Shown here: positions 1 to 11,905 of the stretch, piece by piece
Layout of the letters: the number at the start of each line of letters is the position of its first letter
Numbering within the stretch: position 1 is the stretch's first letter
Origin: Campylorhamphus procurvoides
Lineage: Eukaryota > Chordata > Aves > Passeriformes > Dendrocolaptidae
DNA length: 64,000 nt
Reading direction: 5' to 3'
NCBI GenBank assembly: GCA_013396655.1
Contig: WBMV01006289.1
Coordinates: 2,898,342-2,962,341, forward strand
Position numbers and translations under genes: made by a program
Notes under the pieces: model-generated
Database searches by the model: none
Told to the model about the DNA's origin: nothing
What the model saw: the letters and a program-made list of their open reading frames with translations, nothing else

Positions 1-110
1 CCCGGGATCCCAGCTCCGCGATCCCAGCTCACTGCTCCCGGGATCCCAGCTCCGCCATCCTGCCCCCCCTGCCCCCGGAATCCCAGCTCGTGCTCCCGCC
101 TCCCTGCTGC
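1..110. repeat. GC-rich minisatellite, about 3 copies of a 36-37 bp unit
   Basis: A unit beginning CCCGGGATCCCAGCTC starts at position 1, recurs at 37 and recurs in altered form at 74. That gives a period of 36-37 bp. A looser fourth copy may follow near 95. The array touches the left edge of the window, so its full length is unknown. The copies differ by several substitutions, so this is an imperfect array. It lies inside the CpG-rich block at the left end. Confidence 0.7.
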
Positions 111-225
111 GGGGATCCCTGCTCCCGGCGCGGCCCCTGCGGGGCTGGGCTGGGGTCGGGCCCGAGGGTGCGGCTGTGGCCCACAGGAGTCAGGCTCGCT
201 ACCCGGTGTGCAGCGAGCCCACAGG
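1..225. promoter_or_regulatory. Edge of a CpG-rich block, possible promoter of a gene to the left
   Basis: This stretch is strongly GC-rich and contains CpG dinucleotides, in sharp contrast to the AT-rich DNA from about 230 onward. A second, shorter GC-rich patch lies at about 430-540. In birds and mammals such islands usually mark promoters. In human the neighbour upstream of CAMSAP2 is DDX59, transcribed in the opposite direction, so this could be the promoter side of that gene. That link is inferred from synteny alone: no DDX59 coding sequence is visible here. A plus-strand donor-like CAG|GTACAG lies at 222-230, so the start of a divergent non-coding transcript is also possible. Confidence 0.4.
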
Positions 226-3200
226 TACAGACACACACTGGTTATTTCTTTACGAGTTGCGCAAGCCTGAGTGCTCGGTGTTATTCCACAGATCACACCA
301 GCCATCAAAACTTTTGCTATTTATCCATTTTAGCAAGCAAAGGAATTAGTGCTTATTTGGTACAAGTCATATTGTTCTTTTATTCATTAGCATTCTGCTG
401 GATAATGATTCCCTTGCTTCCCAGGCCAGTTAGTCGGCATGCCCGCCCTTTCTCCTCCCGTGGGTCGGTGGGTTGCTGGGGGCCGTGGTCCCTCAGGCCG
501 GCCCCTGCCCGAATTAACCACGTAACCACTCCGAGCACATTCAGCACAGCTGCTGAGTTGTCTTTATTAGTTTCTTCCTTATCTTGGGAGTACTGCCAAA
601 TGTCCTTAAGCCACACGAATTCTGCGTTCTTTGTGCCCACTATCAGTGGACATCCTCCTTTCCCAGGCTTTGCTAACCTCCTCAGAAGTCTGTGATCACT
701 GGAGTATGTCAAGCCCTAAACTTTTAACAGGGCAATCCTACCAACAAGCAATTTGTTTTTCTAACACCTGGAATCACTTAGAGCTTGCTTGTTAGCTACT
801 GTCTCTTTGATGGACTAAATCTCCCTTCTTGTTGATTAGCCTTGAAAGTATACAAACATCAAAGAGCAAAGAACATCCTTTCTGATGAAAATTTAACATA
901 CTCCACATTCTGGAACACGGTGCTGCCCCTCTAGCTCTGCAGGGGGAGCACATCCAGCACTCCCACAATTACAGCCAGAGTTACCAGATGCCACAGGCAC
1001 ACACATTTGCACAGGAGGAAAATGTTCCTTCTGCACACGACAGAGCCATAAGGTATGTGAGAGAAATGCCAAGTGCTTGCCCCAACCTGCTGGGAAGGGC
1101 ACATGGAGGTAGTTGTTCACATACTGCAAGTTGGGTATGTTATTACTTTCAACAATAAATAAGCATATTTACACTACTTCATGAGGCATGAGAACACATG
1201 AATTTATCACATTTCACTGCAGGGCAGAAAACACTTTCAGACTTACGGACAACCTGTCCTTTGCAAGACAGCCCAGGTGTGACCAATGCCCCAGGCAAAC
1301 CCAAGTTCATGGAAGAGAATATGAAGGCTTGGATGTGTATCCACTGAGAAAGGCCCATGGTTTTAGCTTTTCAAGGACTCATGTCACCAGAAGGAGGTCA
1401 GTCAACCTGTTCCAGGTACTCCCTTCCAACATTAGGACCTGTCGTAGGTGATGTCACTGTGTCTGTACAGGCCCTGGTTTTGAGCACATGCGGGAAGACC
1501 AGATTATCCCCAAAGTAAAAATATACCCTATAACCATAAATGATTTGGTGCATGGCAAAGATATCCTGCTGGGAGTTTTCTGGGTTACGTACTCCCAGGC
1601 ACTCAATACCCTAAAACCAATTTTACCTTACCTCCCTCCCTCTCCTCCAATATTGATCCATTAGCCTGAAAGCATCCACATTGATGCAGAGTTCCATTTG
1701 TGCCTCATTATTTTTGTTGGTGACTACCACCATCACCATTTCCTACTAAAGAGAAAATCCATAAATCCTAACAGCCCCTTTGAAAGCACAGTTTAATGGC
1801 AGTCCACAACAGTCAGAGCAGCCAGTGGGGCGGGGGGGTTAAAACACAGACACAAAGCTGGGGACTTTAAAGCAGCTGTCTGCAGCATTCTATAACATTC
1901 AAATCCAGTCACACGTGAAACATGGTCTATTTTAAAGTATCCTGGAATTCTCTGTAGTAGAATGCTACTACAGTAGTAATGCAAATAGAGGGATTGGTCT
2001 CTCTGGGACTATTAATTAGCTGGTAGAATTGTAGAGACTACTGAACTTCTGGAAAGATTAAGTGAATATTTCTAGACCGAAAAACTGTCAGGCACCTTTC
2101 ACACATACTCCATACATTCCTGAAAAAAATCCCCACCTTTCTCTGATTCAGCATCTCTCATTCCCTTTTGTTTGGACTGACTTTCTTTTCTTCATTTTCC
2201 CTCCCTAACGTAAGTGAATTTCCTTTTCTTACTTCCATTTTTACAAGCTCATTTCCTGGAATTCAAAACATCATTTGCTAAACAAAGACCAGTATTTCAA
2301 TAATATTCAGTATGATACAAGATGCTTCATACTAGAGTTCATAGACCAAAATATCCTATATGTATCAGCTTTTTCTGTGTGTAACAGCAGTCAGAAAAAA
2401 CAAAGTCACTTGGTAGGAAATACTGGGAAATGTATATAGACCATTACTGTATAAACTGACAATCCTCCACCTTATGGATGCTCTTTGTAATTGGAGTTTC
2501 CCCATCACTCAGTCCCCGTGTCTGATAAAGATTACAGTGCACTTAAAATTAAGTTTTAGCAAAAGTCTGTGGGTATTCAGAAGTGTCTCTCTCCATGCAA
2601 GAGACAACTATATAAACTCAACAGTCTGAAAAAGAGATGACTGAGGAAGATCTACTGCACCTTGAGTGGCTCCTAAAGGCTGGACAGCTATTGATAGGTC
2701 ATTCTTCCAACCAAAATTGTGACATGCTTTATAATAAGTGCTCACAACTGTAAATGAGAGCAAACTTCCACAGAATGTACTAGGTTATTCTCTTTTTACA
2801 AGGAGAAGTTAATCAGTATAGATATAACAAAACCTCTTCTGGAATAGATACTGTACTTTGTGAGCTCACTAAATTAATTTTTTTTTTTCCTGGAATAAAG
2901 CATAAACCTCCTAGTTCAGTCACTTGCCTAAGTTTTGGGGTTTTTTTCAGAATGATGAAATATGTAAGGGTAAGAGATAGCCTTGGTGAATTTAATTCCC
3001 ATCCTCTCAGCTCTTGATGCTGCTAATCAGATCTGAGGTGAATGACATTTTAATTAGATTTTTGAATTCCAATTTCTGTACTTTTAAAGTTCGAAAAATG
3101 TCCCAGACAAGATGCTCTCGGATATGCTGCAAGAGTTTTGCCTTAGTATTCTTCCTTTTAAAAACTAGTTCAAGCATTGGCTGAATAAAGGTGGGTTTAA

Positions 3201-6200
3201 GTCCTATTAGAAAACCACAAATAATTACAGACAGTAATTTTTGTACATTATGGACAATTTATCTGGGAATGTCATAATGGATAGTCTTAAGGTTTCCAGG
3301 GCAGCAAGGTAGCATTTGTATTTTGTATGGTCACAATGTGATTTAATTTAGTTGGTAAAACACCAAGAATGTACAATATTCTCATCTACCTATGCTGCAC
3401 ATATTCTAATACAATAGCTGTCCAGGAAAGTATCACATACTGTTACTAGAAACCCCTGCACAAATATGGTCCTTATATAATTAAGATGTCTCTTCAGAGT
3501 AAATTCTAAAGTAAATATTAGGAGCTACAGAAATGTAACAACAAACACAACCCCACGTGTACAAAAGGACTAATATATAGTGACACAGACTTACTACACA
3601 AATATATAGCCACAGATTATTTCAACTTTATGCAAATTTTTGTTAGAATAACAAATATAGTAACTATAGCAACTATAAAGAAATAATGAAAACAATAACT
3701 GAAGCACAAATTATTAAGTATCCCATTTCTTGGTCTATTTTAAATGATTATCAAGGAGATTTTTCCATATTCATTCATGGTTTCTTTATTAAATATACAG
3801 AAAGCAAACATGGCATCTTGGATTCCTGTCCTCACTTTAAAAACAGGCACTTTGCCCGGTAGCATCTCACAGCCAATTCTTCAGAAACATGAACCAACCT
3901 TTCCCATCACTTGCAACTAATAAATAATTCAGTAAAACAAGATTGGATTAAAGCAGGAGACTGAAATCCCTCAACTCCCAGGCACACTGAATCCATAAGA
4001 AACAGTTGTTCTGCATATTAATTCCAAGATGGTGTTTCAAGCATTTCAAAGAGCTGCTTGACTGTACCACACTCAGCTCTCCACAGCAACACTGCCCAGA
4101 GTGACCCCATCAACTCAAACCTTACCACAACACAACCTCCAGGCACCTCTTCACCCATTGGGCAGGCAAGGTCTTCTCAAGCTCCATACAGGGATTTGAT
4201 TGACAGGTAAGTACATTCCAAAGGGTAACTGTCCAACACATTTTAATACAGGGCATTTTAATTTTCCTTAGTAGCCAAAATATCTTCATGTAATGTCCAA
4301 ATTTTTCACTTCGAGTGAGCTCCCAGTGTATGTAAAACTACTGAAAATGGACTGAAATTAGAATCCAACCAGCGCCTCATGCATCACGCCCTCAAGTGCC
4401 AGGACTGACAGATCTGGCAATTAAAACATGTCTAAAATCACATGAAGAGAAAGAAACTTTGGGTTTTCTTTACATTATTAATATTATAAATATCTCACTA
4501 TGTATCCTGTGTAAGATTGTCCTAAACTAAGGAATTTCAGAACCTTAGTGTTTTATAACGTTATAATGGATGAAGTGCATTAAGTTTATGAAGATGTCAA
4601 TTAAAGAATAAAAAAATTTTTTGTTTTTTTTAAGTGTGCTACAATATGTGCAATTGGAGTTAACAAAAAATGCACTGCTTTGGTGAAAGCAGTGGGGAAT
4701 TTCTTTCCATTTGGAAGGCATGGAAGTTAAAGCATGTTTACTTGTGGATTGGTGCCTGTATCTGCTTCACCTGATCCTATGATAAATATTTTCCGTTTTC
4801 TTTAATGTCTGGGGATTTTGTAGCCACTCAGCAGATTTTTAGGGAGGTAGTCAACTGCAGCTCTAACCCAAAGCATATTTCATGAATAGTTCTTTGATTG
4901 AAGGAACAAGTGAGTCAATGACTCCTCTAGTTTCTGAATTACAGCTTTAAAGGAGCTACACAGGAAAAATCTGGATAATCTAAAAACAAATAATGGTGGC
5001 TAACCATTAACTAGTCAATTCCACTAATATTCATACAAAATGTCCTGATTTAATACAGCTATTGCACACAGTATACTTATTCTGAGGCCTAGTTCTTTCA
5101 ATTTCACTTAATTTAAACAGGCAGCTCCTACATTTTCCAAAAGTAAATCATCAGTAAAGAAAGACTTCAACTAATATTTTCAGGCTTCCTGAGCACTCTC
5201 TTTGTTTGAAGAGCCACATTCTAAGGAACCATTGGTTGATCCTAGTTTCTGCAGAAATCCATGGTAACATTGGAATTTAAAAAAATAATTCAATTACATC
5301 TGAATTTTTAAAGCATATAACTGAGTTGGTTTAAAAAAAGAAATAAAAAAAATAAAAAAAAAAAAAACAAACAACAGTCCTGCCCTGAAGCTCCAGCACT
5401 AAATGCCACTAGTCCATAGGGAAATAACTTTACAGGGCAATTCATGAAAAAATTATGAACATAATTACTGTATGTGATTATATGTTCAAATACTGCATAT
5501 AATATTTACTTTGAAAACTGATGGACTCCCTAATTCAATATCACCATACCCTTAGCACAACTATAAAAACTACAGTGAATACAATTACTGGCTTTTTTGT
5601 AAAAGAGACAGACTATCTTTTTGCAGTGTAAATGAATTATTTTAGGGTATGAGAACCATTTAAACCAACTTACATATCTCTGTCAGATCTCTGAGACTTA
5701 GAGAACAAGGATTTGACCAAAAGATTGCAAAGACAATTGACAAATTCCAGGGACTTCAGTAAGCAGCAAACTTGTTAGAGAGTTCAGGTGGAAATTAACA
5801 GGATTAAATAATCTTGACATATAACGTATTTAGAATTAAGAACTAAAAATTCTAAATTCTCTCCTCTCATGTTAATCTTATTTTCTTTCTGAGAGGATAT
5901 AAAACGTATATTTAAAAGTTGCTTACCAGTTTGCCATTTAGATTTGTGTTCCAGTTAATAAAGCTGTTTGGAGGCAAGAGAGATTGGCATCTATTGTAAA
6001 AGTAAGATAACACTCACACAACATGCACTTAATGAAATTAAACCCTTCCCCCCCCCACTTTGGAGTCAGAGACAAAAGGATGGGAGAGGAAAAAAAGAAA
6101 TTCCACAAGAAACAACAGAAATTACCAAGTTTCAGCTTGCCAGATGACCTGTGTTTGATCTGTGTTGCCATTTGCCCATCAAGAAACTCTCAAATCCCAT

Positions 6201-9200
6201 AATTTTTTAAGAGATGAAGACTTTTCTCTTTAGCAAGTATGATAAACATAATAGGTACATTGTATTCATACATACATAGTATGACAAATTGAAGGAAAAA
6301 TTTATATCATAAGCCTTTTGAATAAATGGATAATAAATTTCCCTTTCCACCACTAACCTCCTACCAGCATTGCTAGTTTTGACAGCAGAAGCCACTGTAA
6401 GAAAGGCCTGGAAAATGTGCAAGAGAGCTGCTATAAACTAGGCTTTTTATCAATTGTCTTGTTAAAATCTATGCCAATATTAAACATTGGTCTTAACCTT
6501 CATGCTTCCCTACATCACACTTGGTCCCCCTTCTGTCTCTGCATGAAATCTTAAATTGTCCTAGTTCTACCAGCGGTGGGCTTGGTGACTACAGAGCTCC
6601 AGGACTGCTTGACGACTGCCTTTACCTCTGCTCTCAGTGATGCTTCTGTTGGGCTCTAGCCTACAGATTTCTTAATTTCTCACATATCAGTCTTTGAGTA
6701 TTTAATGCAGTCTTAATAGTGTAATTAAAAAATACACCTTTTGGATATTTTTTCTACAAACTCATAGTGCAGGTCTCTCATACTAATTTTACAGAACTTG
6801 TGTCGTAGTTGGCGCTAATTTCACTAGCACAGAACTTTGCTAAAAAAGACATTGTACATGACTGCTATGCAATATAGAGGATGCAAGAACTGGGACTTGG
6901 TTCCAAAAAAAGGTTACACCTTCAACTAAAATTCTATCCAAAAGAATTGTAATGCAATATAAATACATGGTCATCAAGTAGGCTGTTTATCCATTTTTCT
7001 TTTTAACAGAAAAGTATACCAGATGGCTTTAATTTCCAAAGCCAAAACACTTTTTTAATTGCATACTTGAGGCTCACAGACCGCTAAAGTTAAACCAACA
7101 GATTTGTCCTTCTGAAATTTAGTTACTTTTTAAACTTTGTTTGCTGTGAGAACATGCAGACAACGCATTAGCTCAGCTTGATAAAGCACAATAGCTATTA
7201 ACAAACAAAGGCAAACCTCAAAAATGCAACATTTCTCTCATTGCCACCCTTGAATGACTGACTGCTCCTTATGCATTTTACTAGGAAGATTCAAAGATGC
7301 CAGTAACCTTACAGCTGGTGACTGTAATAACAGAGAGTAACAAGACAGAAATAATGAATGCCTCCTTGTTAAGCAGTGTTGTTTGTGCTGTTCCGAGAGA
7401 GATCTGCCAAGAACTTTCCATGCAAACCTTATTTTTCTCGGATCTGTAACTTGGCTGCAAAAAAAATCCAGCATGATAATACCCACTTCAAAAGATTTTA
7501 GATTCCAAGTTTTAAAATACATTTTCAAGTTTTGAAATAAATTCAATTTACACTAAATAGGGTAAACAGGTTATCCCTTCATGTATTTTTAGTTGTTTTA
7601 TTGCAAAAAAACCTCTGGTTAGCAAGTTTGCACCCCACATCATTATATGTTTTCTAACTCTTGGGTATTAAATCTGAAATATTGCAGCATGAAAGGAGAC
7701 TTTGTGCTATATGGTCAAGATTCCAGTGACGTGTATTTGCTTTTTAAGGAAGACTGTATAAAATCAAATGAAGTACTCATGGGATTCTATCTGCCAAACA
7801 ATTCAGCGGAAATAAATCTGTGCTAATTCTTAATACAACTCAGCTGACCTGAGCCTAAGACCAGGTTGCGAAAAAGACTGACTATTTAACACACCATTCT
7901 CACAAAATGCAAGCCCACAATTTCCATGTGAAACTGTCAGTTTGTTTTTGTTTTGTTTTTAAACAAATGATTCCAAACTTTGAACCATGCATAAATCCAA
8001 TTTCAGTTTACCTATTTCTTTTCTGGCTCATGACCCATTAGGACAAGGTCACTTTGTACAGTTTCTGCCCAAAGAAATATTCTTTCCATTGGCAACTAGC
8101 AAGATATATAGAAGTTAGCTTTCAGGCACACAACAGATTGCAGCCTAAATTGAGAAAGCTCTTGTCAGGTAATAGTCTGTTGTCATGAAGCAAAAAGGCT
8201 ATGACAGTTGCCCAAGTGGGGAAAAAGTGATGGCTTAGGCTTACATCTCTAAGGAATGAACCCCCTAGCAAAAAACTAAAGGAGAGGATCAACACATATA
8301 AATATTATCAATAAATTATAAACTTTTCTGATTATATATGGTGAGGTCATTTCAAAGGAAACACTAGAAGGAACAGGCCAGAAAACAGCATGAGACAGAA
8401 CAGCTTAAAAAAGTTTCTGCTCATTTTCTTGACTAACATGGGTTTTCCCTCCTAGAGCACCTCATCCCCCAGAATATCTCTACCTACCTCATTGTTGAAG
8501 ACAAATTAAAACTAAGTAATTCTATGAAACCACAATTCCTCTGAGATTATTTGCAATTGAGCTAACATGCTGGGTATATAAGGACATTACCATTCTTGAG
8601 GATTTTGTATTAACTGGAGTAAGTCATCATACTTGGATTCTCATTCTGCTCAGCTCCAGAGTAAACTAAAGCTGCAGGGGAACAGTTCCCCTTGACATTA
8701 CCAAGGTGAATAGTTGAAAAATAGAGCACTACTGCACTATAAAATTTGAAAACAAGCAAAAACATGAGTAGCCAGACAAGAGACAAGTAAGAACAAAGAG
8801 ATCCTACCAGATCAGTGGAACTCAGAGCAAACAGGCAAGGTAGCCAAAAGGCTTCTGCATTACTGACGCTGTCTGCTCTGCAAGAAGCCACAAAGGGAGC
8901 CAGTGGTTACAAGAGGGTGGTGGCCCTGGGAATCCTGACATGTCTTCCTTTAATCATTAAAAGAGCCAGCAGAAGCACAGACACAGAGTATCTCCTTGCA
9001 GATGTCTCTGAATCTTCTGTTGATACATAGAAAACCTGCTCTCCAGCAGCAGCAAGGATATTTCTGTGGCACTGTGCTCTCTTAAATAATGAAATCAGAG
9101 CAATGTAATCAATCAATTTGGACATTTCTATTCTTTGTGCCAACAAGTGGCACCATGACTACTCCCTGCCCAGGTGAGACAGCAGAGATAACACTCTATG

Positions 9201-11501
9201 CTTTAATAGAGACGTGTATATTATAGAGAATGAATACCATATGAGGACAGAATAACAAGAGAGATGTATAAACCTTTTGTAGTTAATTTCTGTTTTGAAA
9301 CTTTCCAGAAGAAGAAAATCAACCAGATTTTTTCTTCAAATACAAATAAACTGCATGACATCTTTAACCCAGAAACTCAATTATACCTACACTTAAATTT
9401 AATCATGTCTGTAGCATCAGTAATTTCAAAAGGGAAAAACACATAGGATTAACCTAAACTTAAAAAAAGAAATCCTTCTTGGTGCCAAGTTTTTATAGCT
9501 ATATATATACAAACATTTAGTTTAAGGCATCTATTAAAATAATTGCTGCTCTTTCCGTGTTTCTAATATGTATTGAAATTGGGGAGTATTTAAATCAAAT
9601 TGTTCTATACATGGCGTAAACATCCCATACATTTTTCTATCTTGAATATAAACAAATCAAGTTATGCCAAAGGAGAATTAAATGTAACAGAGTTCTATAC
9701 ACTTAGGTTGTGATGGCCTTACCATGCATGCATAATCAAAATCTCCAACACCATCAAGGGTCGCTATGTATAAATGGTTACAATAAAAATCTTTGATACA
9801 CACTTTCCATAGCTAATTTTTAAAGTTACCAAAAAAGATACATATAATAAAGAAAAACCCACCTTCACTGGGTAGTCTCCTATGCTATTCCTTTGCCTAC
9901 CCTTCCTCATTCATCTTCATTACCACCCCTTCCAAAAAAAAAGGAATTTTGTTGCAATGAAATGATACCAGAAATTTACTGTTCTAATACACTATTCTCT
10001 GGTATTTACTGCTGATCTCATTCAGACACACATGAGCTTCAGTGAAAACTGGAAGCAGGGCCAAAACATGGGAAACTGAACTCTATTCATACGTTCTGCT
10101 ATAAATCATGTATATACTCAAAACAAATGAGCTTTTATGAACATTCAGATCTTTCTTCACATGTAGAATCTGCATGAAAAAAGCCAGTATACAAAAAGAG
10201 TGCACAATTTTGTATTCACTCATTCAGACTTAGTGAAAAAGTCCTACTGATTTAAACTTCTTATATCAGAATGCACAATTTGAAAACTACAGTCATGTCC
10301 ATTTTCCTCTGACCGGGGTGCAAATAAAGCATTATCTAGCAACTACCATAATTGTAATAATATAGCATTTTAGTTATGTACAAAGTATTTTTCTGAATGT
10401 AGATTTCCAACTACACATCTATTTTGCAGTGCACCTATGCCAGCTGTATTATTTAAAGGTCATATTTCTTAAAAATCACCCTTAGAATTTTCCTTAAAAA
10501 ACACGTCAGGCACTAGGTCATCATAAAAGACACAGTAGGCATATTTCACTTAAAGAAAGAGAATAGGATCTATTCTGTATGTTTTAAAGTTTATAGTAAA
10601 ATATATCAGTTATAGCAGGGTCTTTGTTTTCCTCACAGACAACCTGGAAACAGTAGAATGTTAAGAAGGAGATGGTCCTGGAATTAGTGAGTATTGCACA
10701 GCACAAGTGGGAAGAAAGCTCATCTAAAACCCCCAGAACAATAGTAATTCCAGGATATGGGAAGAACACAAAAGTAGCCAATGTCAAAAACAGAATTAAA
10801 AATTTTAAAGTAAATTTAAACACCTCTGAAAAGAAGGCACCAAAGTAATCAGAGAAAAAGAGAAAACAAACCAAACAGTCCTGTGTTGAGGGGATGAGAG
10901 GTTTTGCCTCTCACAGGCCACAGATCTGTTGCCTGATTGGTCACCAGTGGAAATGGGGGGAAATATGTAGATTTATTTTTTTTCCCTCCTTTGCAGAGCT
11001 CCATTATGTCAAAGCCAAGCTGAGGAAATGATACCAGCAGCATGCAAGTGTCAAGAGGAGTGACAGGTACCACACTTGATTCTCATTGGGAAGCTTTTTG
11101 GTTGTGCAGATATCAGTAGCAGTAAATGAGCTAAAGTAGCTATTGCTCCACCTTTTTCCTGTTTTAATTTTAATTTTTAATTAATCAAACCCCACCAACA
11201 ATTCAAGCAAAATGTCATACAAACCTTTATATTCCTTTTGATTCAAGACTCTGCTAGAATCTATAAAGCTGGTAAACTGTTTTCTTCCCTTTTAAATACC
11301 TCAGCACTTTCTGATTACAAAGTAATAGAAGAATTTGAAAGGGAGTAATTATGTAACTGTTCTTGTACTTTTGTATCATCCTAAAGCACTTCTTGCCAAA
11401 ATCATGCTCTGAGAAAATTCCTAGCTTGCAGAAACTACATACATGTATGTCAGTAATAATGCCAAAGAAGTTTAATAATTCAATCACTCTCTTCATTATT
11501 G
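226..11501. other. Intergenic region without a supported gene
   Basis: This is AT-rich DNA with only short, unrelated open frames (the longest are about 100 codons) and none that I recognise. I saw no spliced gene model with plausible conserved protein. Isolated splice-like motifs exist, such as AAG|GTATGTG near 1050-1060, but nothing ties them into a transcript. Simple repeats are limited to A- or T-rich tracts near 2879 and 5332. The region lies between the left CpG block and the CAMSAP2 promoter and may hold distal regulatory DNA that cannot be identified by eye. Confidence 0.6.
5332..5373. repeat. A-rich low-complexity tract
   Basis: Runs of A are broken only by occasional G, T and C, including a stretch of 14 consecutive A residues near 5354-5367. 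It could be an old poly(A) tail, but I recognise no retrotransposed sequence immediately upstream, so I call it only a low-complexity tract. Confidence 0.7.
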
Positions 11502-11905
11502 TAGAATGGCCTGGGTTGGATGGGACATTAAAGATCATCTAGCTCTAAGAAAAGTGCCTTTAAATAGCTGCCAGCTCTGATCACTCCTTTGTCCCTAAGG
11601 ACAGTTTCCCAGGGGATCTTGTTCACCAATTCCTTAAACAAATGGAATTTTGTTCTTCCAGACTTCAGGGTCTTGACCTAGCGCCTCACCAGGCCCACAC
11701 ACCTTGAGATGACAAACTCCAGCAGGGAGTGGTCACTACAACCCAGGCTGCCACCAGTCTTAACCTCTAATGAGTTTCTCTGCATTGGTGAGCACCAGGT
11801 CCAATAATCCTTCTCTTCTGGTTGGTTCACCTAATACCTGGACCAAGAAATTGTCCTCTACACCCTCCAGGAGTCTCCTGGATTGCTTATAGCCAGCTGG
11901 ATTGC
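11502..11905 (-). mobile_element. CR1-type LINE fragment: endonuclease region joined to a 3'-end-like sequence
   Basis: On the minus strand, 11905 down to about 11,550 translates, with stops and at least one frameshift, into sequence typical of the apurinic endonuclease-like part of CR1 LINE ORF2. Recognisable pieces are GYKQSRRLLEGVEDNF, EPTRREGLLDLVLTN and GGSLGCSDHSLLEFVISR, the last after a frame change. At 11502-11546 the plus strand reads AGAATGGCCTGGGTTGGA followed by a GATCATCTAG motif, which is the reverse complement of a CR1 3' end. The reverse transcriptase region normally between these parts is missing. The element is inactive, being broken by stops. The family assignment comes from remembered CR1 features. 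Confidence 0.75.

Noticed and set aside
90..712. Plus frame 90-695 and minus frame 380-712 at the left end
   Set aside because: Part lies in the GC-rich block, no family motif is recognisable, and the two frames overlap on opposite strands.
10584..10874. 96-codon minus-strand frame rich in Phe and Leu
   Set aside because: The composition reflects AT-rich DNA, and no membrane-protein family is recognisable.
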